Assembly: GCA_003252195.1 (NCBI GenBank)
Contig: QKFK01000103.1
Location: 1-29,658 of the forward strand
Origin: Rhodospirillales bacterium
Lineage (GTDB): Bacteria > Pseudomonadota > Alphaproteobacteria > QKFK01 > SZUA-500
Direction: 5' to 3'
DNA: 29,658 bases
Each line of letters begins with the position of its first letter. Positions within the stretch are counted from its first letter, which is position 1. The translations under genes were made by a program, and so were the position numbers. Below the pieces are notes generated by a model. It saw only the letters and a list, made by a program, of their open reading frames with translations, did no database searches and had not been told where the DNA came from. Below, piece by piece: positions 23,875 through 29,658 of the stretch.

Positions 23875-23966
23875 CTTCTAATCTATTTGTTCCTAGCAAT
23901 TGTTTGTATGTTTGTTTTGGTTAATATAATAGATAGTTTTATCTCGGATTTTATCTGTATGAATCA

Positions 23967-23995
23967 TTGTAAAAGTATAGTATCATGACTATATA
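23967..23995 (+). promoter_or_regulatory. Candidate promoter of the toxin/immunity pair
   Basis: TTGTAA (23967-23972) and TATATA (23990-23995) are spaced by 17 bases, in the 203-base gap after the coupling-protein gene, about 80 bases before the toxin start. It would allow separate expression of the pair. Confidence 0.35.
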
Positions 23996-24077
23996 GGTTT
24001 TTGTTTGTCTTTTAAACCTTTGTATGCCCTTGATGTTTGAGGGTGTTGTGTGCTGTTAATAATTAAGAGGTGCTTGT

Positions 24078-24929
24078 TTGTCTGGTTGGGATTGGTCAGG
24101 CTCCGGCGGGGGTCAGAACAATATGAGACGGGTTAGAAGAACGTCTGTACAAGATGGTTCTCCTTATTCTAGTAACGCGCCTCATTCTAACATTAGCTCG
24201 CAAAATAATCCGTATATTCAGACTAATCCATACAATAATGTAAATCGTCAGCCTCCGTCTCAATATGGGCTTGGGGGAGTTTATAATTCATATCCAGCTT
24301 CGCCAATGTTTTCTGGTTATCCTGCTACCCCATATGTTGCTCCTCAGCCAATGAGGCCAGCAGATACTATGGTTATCGATGATGGTCCAGAGGTTTGGAA
24401 GTGGCATTTTGAGCAATTTTCTTTGCCTAATATGGATTTGTATGAGGCTCAGTATATTCCGCAAGATCCTCGATGGAAGATGGAAATGCGCAAAGCATTT
24501 AAACGCGCTCGTAGAGATTTTCTTAAATTTGTTGGTTATAACCATGAAGAAGAATGCCGATCCGTTGGAATAGATGACGAAGGTATAAAGAAACTAAAAA
24601 AAGGTAGAGCTCCTGAGAATTTTAATGTTCATCAGAAATTGCCATTAGATTATTCTGGCTCCAACGACTTTTCTAATCTCTGTTTAATGCAAACTCATCC
24701 ATATCATGAGGATTTGCACAAGTTTATTGATTTGCAATTTATGCGTTACAGAATGGGGCAAAAGCCTCGACACATATATATACCAATACCAGATGTAAAG
24801 GTTTATAACCCTAATATATCAGGAGAGATTTCAGGTTCTGGTGGTAAAGAAGCTGATGACCCTGTTTATTCTGAATTTATCAAAAATACTTTCCCTAATG
24901 TGAGTTATAAAGCAGGGAATAACCGCTAA
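24078..24929 (+). CDS. HNH/Endo VII-type nuclease toxin-like protein
   Basis: A 283-residue protein starting with TTG, set by AAGAGGTG six bases upstream. Residues 1-100 are a Gly/Ser/Asn/Pro/Tyr-rich, probably disordered arm. Residues 125-230 match the beta-beta-alpha-metal nuclease toxins (LHH/SHH-like): GIDDEGIKKLKKGRAPENFN, then VHQKLPLDYSG with H185, SNDFSNLCL with N200, and H210 and H214 in an H-x3-H pair as in the colicin E DNases. The usual HH at the first site is His-Gln (Gln186), so the residue equivalent to the colicin general base is changed. No signal peptide is seen. The next gene starts within its stop codon (TAATG) and encodes a SUKH-type immunity-like protein, the typical toxin-immunity order. 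Placement next to a coupling ATPase suggests export by a type IV system. The target (DNA or RNA) is not determined. Confidence 0.78.
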   Translation: MSGWDWSGSGGGQNNMRRVRRTSVQDGSPYSSNAPHSNISSQNNPYIQTNPYNNVNRQPPSQYGLGGVYNSYPASPMFSGYPATPYVAPQPMRPADTMVIDDGPEVWKWHFEQFSLPNMDLYEAQYIPQDPRWKMEMRKAFKRARRDFLKFVGYNHEEECRSVGIDDEGIKKLKKGRAPENFNVHQKLPLDYSGSNDFSNLCLMQTHPYHEDLHKFIDLQFMRYRMGQKPRHIYIPIPDVKVYNPNISGEISGSGGKEADDPVYSEFIKNTFPNVSYKAGNNR

Positions 24930-25363
24930 TGATGAACCGAATTATAAAAACTTTGGAAGAAGATGGTGCTTTAACGTTTGCGCCTGCTAGTGATCGCGAT
25001 ATTAGATATGCTACATCAGTCTTAACAACGAATCATATTCCACCTATTCCCAGTCATTATGTTGAGATGCTAAGAAAAACAAATGGTTTAGTCTGGAATG
25101 GGGTTGAATTATACGGAGCCTCTGGGAATGAACGCCCTGAAAAAGGTTATACTTTGCCAAGCGTGGTTGATATAAATATGACTTTTTTAGGCGATGAAAG
25201 AATGAGGGGATCTCTTGTGTTGGGGCGCGCTTCTGAAGAAATTTTTACATACAATTCTCGGCAGAATAACTATCAAGTTTTAGATAGGCACGATATGTCT
25301 GTTACGGGGAATTTTCCAACATTTGCAGAAGCTATTTATCTTTTTATCGAAGATCTTTTCTAA
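24929..25363 (+). CDS. SUKH-superfamily (SMI1/KNR4, YrhA-like) immunity-like protein
   Basis: A 144-residue soluble protein with the SUKH core: PIPSHYVEMLRKTNGLVWNGVELYG at residues 38-62 is the hallmark helix-turn with the conserved NG and ELYG, followed by short strands and a closing helix (FPTFAEAIYLFIEDLF). SUKH proteins of the YrhA branch commonly neutralise polymorphic nuclease toxins encoded just upstream. Here the ATG overlaps the toxin stop by one base, and a second ATG follows directly. The likely role is protection of the producing cell by binding the HNH domain. SUKH proteins can also exist without toxins, but this arrangement makes immunity the best reading. Confidence 0.82.
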   Translation: MMNRIIKTLEEDGALTFAPASDRDIRYATSVLTTNHIPPIPSHYVEMLRKTNGLVWNGVELYGASGNERPEKGYTLPSVVDINMTFLGDERMRGSLVLGRASEEIFTYNSRQNNYQVLDRHDMSVTGNFPTFAEAIYLFIEDLF

Positions 25364-25860
25364 TATTTTTTATGAACTATTACTGCGTATTTAAGGCGTG
25401 TTTTTACTGTTTATGTACTATTCGTACATTCGGTTAAAAAATGTTTTTGGCATATTGTCAATCACATAAAAATCCAATCTAAATTAGCTTAAAATTCAGA
25501 TGCTATTATGTCTGTTATAATTTTACTCATATTTTCTTTATATTGATTCTCATAAATAATATGACAGATTGTTTTAATGAAATTTACTTATCGTTTATTT
25601 CTTGTAATTATTATTGAGTGCAAGAATGATAAAGTGGATAGTTGTGTTGTAATATAAAAAAATCTTATCTAACAATTTTATATGTTTATTTTCTTATGTT
25701 TTGTGACTCGGTTGTTTTGCTTTATTTTGTCTAATATATTTATGTGTTTGGTGGTTAAATTACATAAAATAATGATTATTTTCGCTAAAATGCTACAAAT
25801 TTCAAAAAAACCTGTTATTATGTAATTAGTAATTATTCTTACAACGATGTGAGGCGTGTT
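25364..25860. other. Gene-free AT-rich interval after the immunity gene
   Basis: About 500 bases without a credible gene. It holds two perfect inverted repeats: ATGTAC-TATTC-GTACAT (25413-25429) and AAAATAA-TGA-TTATTTT (25766-25782). The first may be part of a transcript end for the toxin/immunity unit, although no T run follows directly. The second lies about 80 bases before the next gene and could be an operator. I see no tRNA, repeat array or mobile-element end in it. Confidence 0.5.
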
Positions 25861-27024
25861 ATGCCAGCTTATGAAAGATATTATAGAGGGGAAAATACTC
25901 AGCAAGAGCATTATGGTGTGCTCGATGATAAAATTGCAGGAAGAGTTGTCTCTCTGGGCTCAAGATATAAACATTTAGAAACACAGGTTAAAGCCATGGG
26001 TCATACAATGACCGAGAATACTCCTGTGCTTGAGCAACTCGTTGTGCAAATTGCAGAAGAAAATAATTATGCTAAAGTTAAAAGCGATAGCCTTGTAAAT
26101 AAAGATAAAGCGAAAGATGTAAAGAGAGCTATGTCTCGTAGCTTGGATAAGGCCCTTGGTCATAAAAGAGCTGAAAAAATATCTGATAAATTTGTTGAAG
26201 CCGTTGAAAAATACGGATTAGAAAAAGGCGCGAAATTATTAGTTAAGAACTTTGAAAAAGTGTCGCGTAAAGGTGTAACTCGTACTCGCTCTATTGATGC
26301 TTTTAATAAAGAAAGCAAAGCTTTGTCAAAGTTAGATCGTGGTTCTTATAAAAGAGTAAAACACGATACTGTTACGATTCAGCATAAACAAGAAAAGATG
26401 ATAGAGCGCGGGCATGCTAAAGCCTTGGTTAAGCATAATCCTAAATTGCGTGCTAAGCAGGCTTCAAAAGGATTGCTACACACAACCATGATTGCTTTAG
26501 GTGTTAGAGAAGCTCATAAAGTTGCTCAGCGCAACGCCGCTATAAGAGAGCAGGTCGCTGAACATATTGGTCAAAACGAAGCTTTAAGACCTTCAGAACA
26601 AAAATTAATGGAGCATGTGCAAAAGCATTTAGATATGGGGGCATCACGTGAAGATGCTTTGCGAGAAATGCACAGAACGGCACATCAATTAAGCCGTGTG
26701 TCACATATGGTTAAAGAAGTTCATGATATCAATAACGGTATTCGCTTAACTCCAAGAGGAGAAGAGCTATTAAGAAAAATGGGTATAGAAGTTCATGATA
26801 TTATGGCTTATGCCAGAATGGGCGAAGACATTGGACATCGCAATATTAATGTGAATACGGAACGTGCTGCTACATTACAGATAGATTCTCTGTTGCAAAG
26901 AGGGCGAGAGGTAATGATTAAAGCAAAAGTTGAGCAATATGAACTGCGTCGCTCGCTAACTAAAGAGCAAGAGATGGCTCTTAATAGAGGTAGAGATAGA
27001 GATGATGGTTATGGTTATTGCTAG
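25861..27024 (+). CDS. Unrecognised basic, helical 387-residue protein
   Basis: Start taken at the ATG 25861, six bases after GAGG; a GTG four codons earlier overlaps that site and is less likely. The protein is almost entirely charged helix, with Lys/Arg-rich stretches (KDKAKDVKRAMSRSLDKAL, KHNPKLRAKQASKG) and many histidines in the second half (HVQKHLDMG, MHRTAHQLSRVSHMVKEVH). There is no signal peptide or membrane segment, and it ends in RDRDDGYGYC. Coiled-coil or nucleic-acid-binding structure is likely. I do not recognise a family. The basic character, like that of the 501-residue protein at 17492, contrasts with the acidic tail of the coupling ATPase nearby, so it could be a substrate or accessory factor of that system; this is inference from context. 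Confidence 0.72.
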   Translation: MPAYERYYRGENTQQEHYGVLDDKIAGRVVSLGSRYKHLETQVKAMGHTMTENTPVLEQLVVQIAEENNYAKVKSDSLVNKDKAKDVKRAMSRSLDKALGHKRAEKISDKFVEAVEKYGLEKGAKLLVKNFEKVSRKGVTRTRSIDAFNKESKALSKLDRGSYKRVKHDTVTIQHKQEKMIERGHAKALVKHNPKLRAKQASKGLLHTTMIALGVREAHKVAQRNAAIREQVAEHIGQNEALRPSEQKLMEHVQKHLDMGASREDALREMHRTAHQLSRVSHMVKEVHDINNGIRLTPRGEELLRKMGIEVHDIMAYARMGEDIGHRNINVNTERAATLQIDSLLQRGREVMIKAKVEQYELRRSLTKEQEMALNRGRDRDDGYGYC

Positions 27025-27045
27025 TTGATTTTATTGTGTTTTTGC

Positions 27046-27080
27046 TTTGGGGCGCATTGATTCGGTCGGTGCGCCCTAAA
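27046..27080 (+). terminator. Strong hairpin, probable terminator, after the basic-protein gene
   Basis: TTTGGGGCGCA (27046-27056) pairs with TGCGCCCTAAA (27070-27080) over eleven positions with one G-T pair; loop of 13. It sits 22 bases after the stop codon. No T run follows, so it may end transcription poorly or mainly protect the mRNA end. Confidence 0.5.
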
Positions 27081-27262
27081 ACTAAAGTATATATCATGAA
27101 ATATTACCTATAGCTTGGTGATAAATTTTTGTTTAACTATATTGAATCGATATATCTCTAGAATGCTTGGTTTTGCTAGATAATTAATAGCAACAATAAC
27201 CATTTATATATGTATCTAACTGTTTGATTTTTCCTAATACTATAAGGCAGGTTTACTTTTAA

Positions 27263-27306
27263 CTTCCGCAAAAATTATAATTGAACATATAGTAATTTTG
27301 CGGGAG
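27263..27306 (+). promoter_or_regulatory. 5' leader hairpin that can bury the ribosome binding site of the cold-shock gene
   Basis: CTTCCGCAAAAATTA (27263-27277) can pair with TAATTTTGCGGGAG (27293-27306) over 14 positions, with one bulged A and one G-T pair. The right arm contains the Shine-Dalgarno GGAG (27303-27306), eight bases before the ATG. Opening and closing of this stem could set translation of the gene with temperature or through a binding factor. Confidence 0.55.
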
Positions 27307-27314
27307 AGTACGAT

Positions 27315-27797
27315 ATGAATGATGGTTCAGATTTATTGCCAGAGGGCAATTTGAGAACAGTTTCTGCAACCGTTAAGTGGTTTAATCAAGACAAAGGTTT
27401 TGGTTTTGTAGAATTGGATGATACTAAAGAAGATGCGTTCTTGCATATCAGCACCTTAAGAGAATCTTCAATATATAGCCTCAAACAAGGGGCTAGGGTT
27501 GTTTGCGAGGTTGGTCCTGGTGAAAGAGGTCCTAGTGTAAAAAAACTTGTCGAGGTTGAAAAAGATGGATCATCATCAATTGAGCAAAAGCCATTAGAGG
27601 GTTTTATAAAGTTTTTTAACAATAAAGATGGTTTTGGCTTTGTTGAAACAGACAATGGTTTAGGAGACATTTATATAAGCAGGAGAACGCTTGCAAGATC
27701 TGGTATAAAATTTGTTAAGCCAGGGCAAAGGGTAAGGGTTCTGACAGGTGAAGGTAGCAAAGGGCTTATCGCTGAAAAAATAGAGGCAGATGAGTAG
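27315..27797 (+). CDS. Cold-shock protein with two cold-shock domains
   Basis: A 160-residue protein made of two OB-fold cold-shock domains, the form common in alphaproteobacteria. Domain 1 (about 15-80) has KWFNQDKGFGFVEL with RNP1 at 27-34 and RNP2-like DAFLHIS at 40-46. Domain 2 (about 94-158) has FIKFFNNKDGFGFVET with RNP1 at 105-112 and a diverged RNP2 (DIYIS). Such proteins bind single-stranded RNA or DNA and act as RNA chaperones. The leader hairpin over its ribosome binding site suggests post-transcriptional control. Convergent with cheZ across a bidirectional terminator. Confidence 0.93.
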   Translation: MNDGSDLLPEGNLRTVSATVKWFNQDKGFGFVELDDTKEDAFLHISTLRESSIYSLKQGARVVCEVGPGERGPSVKKLVEVEKDGSSSIEQKPLEGFIKFFNNKDGFGFVETDNGLGDIYISRRTLARSGIKFVKPGQRVRVLTGEGSKGLIAEKIEADE

Positions 27798-27811
27798 CTT
27801 TGATGAAAATA

Positions 27812-27840
27812 AAAAACACCCGCAAGTAGCGGGTGTTTTT
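27812..27840. terminator. Bidirectional terminator between the cold-shock gene and cheZ
   Basis: AAAAACACCCGC (27812-27823) pairs perfectly with GCGGGTGTTTTT (27829-27840) around the loop AAGTA. T runs on both strands serve both convergent genes. Confidence 0.92.
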
Positions 27841-27862
27841 TATTGTGTTGCCGTGTTTAAGA

Positions 27863-28615
27863 TTAATCGAAAAGTAAATCGATTTCACTTTGGTTGATGC
27901 TTTTTCCTTCTGCGCTTGGGCCATTGAGCAATCTTGCATCATCTGTGCGCTTCTCTTTGGTTTTCTCAGCCAATTCTGCAATGGTTTCTTCGCCCCAAAT
28001 GCTAATCATTTTTTCAACTTTTTCTTCAACAAATTTTAGAGCATTTACAGCTTTGGTAATTCTCTGTCCTGTTAAATCTTGGAAGTTACATGATTCGTAT
28101 ATTTTAACCACTTCTTCCATTATTTCTTCGGTGTTATGAATAATGCTAGTGTTTCCACCTGCTTGTTTAGCGATTGCATCAGCTAATGAATCTATTTTTT
28201 CTGAACATGACAAAATATTTTCTGTTGCATATTCAGTTGAGGCAACAATAGCATCTAACTCGTTTGTTACGGCGTTAAGTCCGTCGTCTTCTGTAACTGG
28301 AGTAAGAGCTGCAATTTCTGACTTTGTTTGTTGAATAGAATTTGATAAAGCTTGTAATTCTATTTGAAGACGCTCGATTTCTTCTTTCTTTTTGTTGAGT
28401 TCTTCTTTTTGCTTTTCTAATTTTTTAATTTCTACATCATTTAATGTGGTTTCGCCACTATCAGCAGGGATGATGTTGCGTTTGATAAGCCCAATATCTT
28501 GTTTAATCTCAACTAATAAGCCTAGCAACGTGTCATCTGATGTTAATATTTGTGATGATTGTGTGTTTTCTACAATAGTGGGTGTTTTTTTCTCAGAGTG
28601 AAATGATCTAGACAT
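27863..28615 (-). CDS. cheZ: CheZ-family CheY-P phosphatase
   Basis: Dephosphorylates CheY-P to reset flagellar switching in chemotaxis. The 250-residue protein has a disordered N-terminus, a coiled coil at about 58-103, a helical core and the CheZ signature CNFQDLTGQRITKAV. In it D180 and Q184 correspond to the catalytic D143 and Q147 of E. coli CheZ. It ends in QSEIDLLFD, the short C-terminal CheY-binding tail seen in CheZ proteins. AAGGAAAG before the ATG supports the start. No other chemotaxis or flagellar gene is in the window, so it stands alone here; many alphaproteobacteria lack CheZ and rely on phosphate sinks. Confidence 0.9.
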   Translation of the reverse strand: MSRSFHSEKKTPTIVENTQSSQILTSDDTLLGLLVEIKQDIGLIKRNIIPADSGETTLNDVEIKKLEKQKEELNKKKEEIERLQIELQALSNSIQQTKSEIAALTPVTEDDGLNAVTNELDAIVASTEYATENILSCSEKIDSLADAIAKQAGGNTSIIHNTEEIMEEVVKIYESCNFQDLTGQRITKAVNALKFVEEKVEKMISIWGEETIAELAEKTKEKRTDDARLLNGPSAEGKSINQSEIDLLFD

Positions 28616-28687
28616 ATACTTTCCTTAAAAAAGAAGAAACATTGATAGTAATTTATTATAAATACACTAAAATGACAATTATAAAAT

Positions 28688-29191
28688 ATGCGCTACATAT
28701 ATAGATGGTTAAGGATATTAAAATTGGAAGAAGCAAATGAAAAAAGATTAAATAAAATTGGCTCGCTAGGCTCTATTGCTAGCAAGTTTGCTTCACCAAT
28801 TTTGGGTAAAAAAGGTTTTGTCGAAACTGATATAATAACAAAATGGGAAAGTATCGTTGGTGAGACTCTGGCTGAGAAGGTTGTTCCTGTTCGCATAGCT
28901 TTTTCAAGAGGAAAAAAAGATAATGGAACGCTCCATGTCGAGGTAGAAGCTGGAGGTGTCGCATTAGAGCTACAGCATAAAGAGAAATATATCATTGAAA
29001 AAATAAATAGTTTTTTTGGTTATAGTGCAATTGCAAAAATTTCTATGAAGCAATGCCAGTTTATAAAAAAAACTCCTAAAATTAGCAAAACAAGCCCAAA
29101 GAAGGTTGATGTGAATATAGATGAGTCTATTTTGCCAGAAGATGAAAATTTGCGAGCAACTATGGAAAAGCTTATAAGAAATTTTTCTTAA
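28688..29191 (+). CDS. DUF721 (DciA-like) protein
   Basis: A protein of up to 167 residues with a DUF721 domain at about residues 30-125: ITKWESIVGETLAEKVVPVRI, GTLHVEVEAGGVALELQHKE and the following IIEKINSFFGY are the characteristic blocks. DciA, a member of this family, helps load the replicative helicase DnaB in most bacteria that lack DnaC-type loaders. The alphaproteobacterial versions are less studied, so the role is inferred. The first ATG (28688) has no ribosome binding site. A TTG at 28724 preceded by AAGGAT would give a 155-residue protein and keep the whole domain. It is followed after 93 bases by a membrane-anchored protein, an order common in alphaproteobacteria. Confidence 0.82.
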   Translation: MRYIYRWLRILKLEEANEKRLNKIGSLGSIASKFASPILGKKGFVETDIITKWESIVGETLAEKVVPVRIAFSRGKKDNGTLHVEVEAGGVALELQHKEKYIIEKINSFFGYSAIAKISMKQCQFIKKTPKISKTSPKKVDVNIDESILPEDENLRATMEKLIRNFS

Positions 29192-29284
29192 AATTAAAAA
29201 ATCTATTCATAACTTGAAAATGATACTCTTTTAGTCATATATTATCTTTAGTCTTTTGTGCGTTTTATGTAAGTGGGAAAAATT

Positions 29285-29658
29285 ATGAAACTTGAAACAA
29301 TTATAAAAAGAATAAGCGCAACTATTGCTGTGCTGGTGATTGTGGTTTTTGGCGGGCTAACTTATTTGCAGTTCAAGGGTTACGATTTATCTAAATTAAA
29401 CAATTCAGTTAGGCAGTGGGCAATAAAAAATTCTCTAAAATTAGAAGAGCCTGCGATTAATACGGTTGAAGCTAATGAGAATGTTTCTGCAGATAGTGAG
29501 GAAAACACTGTTCCTGCAAATGAAAAGGCTGAAAATGAAACGCCTGTTCAAGAGCCTGTTAAAACTGAGGCAGCACCTAAGGAAGAAAACAAGCCTAGCG
29601 CACAAACTCTATACCATAAGAAACGTATAGAAAAGCTTATGGAACAAAAATTTGAGGG
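29285..29658 (+). CDS. N-terminus of a membrane-anchored protein, cut by window edge (possibly DsbA-like thioredoxin-fold)
   Basis: An open frame running off the window, with 124 residues visible. A single N-terminal membrane segment at about residues 14-31 (AVLVIVVFGGLTYL) is followed by a Glu/Pro/Asn-rich linker at about 55-107, then the beginning of a charged helix (YHKKRIEKLMEQKF). GGGA lies about nine bases before the ATG. In alphaproteobacteria the gene after a DUF721 gene often encodes a DsbA-family thiol:disulfide protein with such an anchor and linker. The diagnostic CxxC region would lie beyond the window, so this is inference from gene order. Confidence 0.6.
   Translation, partial: MKLETIIKRISATIAVLVIVVFGGLTYLQFKGYDLSKLNNSVRQWAIKNSLKLEEPAINTVEANENVSADSEENTVPANEKAENETPVQEPVKTEAAPKEENKPSAQTLYHKKRIEKLMEQKFE

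Noticed and set aside
23669..23899. Minus-strand open frame with a His-rich product
   Set aside because: It is the complement of the GAT/GAA-rich codons for the acidic tail of the coupling ATPase; composition artefact with no ribosome binding site.

Overview
The window is AT-rich, densely coded DNA that looks like the chromosome of an uncultured or host-associated alphaproteobacterium. The evidence is the alphaproteobacterial block rluD/rpoH with a divergent DUF6476-type small membrane gene, a two-domain cold-shock protein of the alphaproteobacterial kind, a DUF721 (DciA-like) gene followed by a membrane-anchored protein, and the pairing of a polyprenyl diphosphate synthase with a TrmN6-like methyltransferase. 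The exact lineage cannot be fixed from the sequence alone. No rRNA or tRNA gene, insertion sequence or CRISPR array was seen.

Layout. 1-5553: isoprenoid quinone side-chain synthesis (ispB-like, cut by the window edge), a tRNA methyltransferase, a PAS protein with a degenerate GGDEF domain, a lone PD-(D/E)XK nuclease-like protein next to a small membrane protein (with a strong Fur-box-like site between the divergent genes), and serC. 5519-10799: a short-form serA overlapping serC, an unusual 808-residue fusion of an adenosine-deaminase-like domain to a C-terminal SLOG-like Rossmann domain, a structured non-coding stretch, and purA. 10911-15943: a membrane-anchored pseudokinase with an unclear start codon, a small membrane protein, then rpoH and rluD on the minus strand and the DUF6476-like gene.

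15951-27024 is the accessory-looking part. Its centre is a VirD4/TraG-type type IV coupling ATPase (21556-23874) with a long acidic tail. Two tandem paralogous membrane proteins sit just upstream, and large unrecognised proteins (acidic/proline-rich or lysine-rich) flank it. Immediately downstream is a translationally coupled pair: a colicin-type HNH nuclease toxin-like protein and a SUKH (SMI1/KNR4, YrhA-like) immunity-like protein. This suggests a type IV secretion-linked antagonism system, although no other T4SS channel gene lies in the window. 27315-29658 returns to core genes: a two-domain cold-shock protein whose ribosome binding site can be buried in a hairpin, cheZ, a DUF721 protein and the start of a membrane-anchored protein that runs off the window.

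Function calls rest on motifs read by eye; no database search was possible. The two most novel-looking items are the coupling-protein/toxin/immunity island and the ADA-SLOG fusion.
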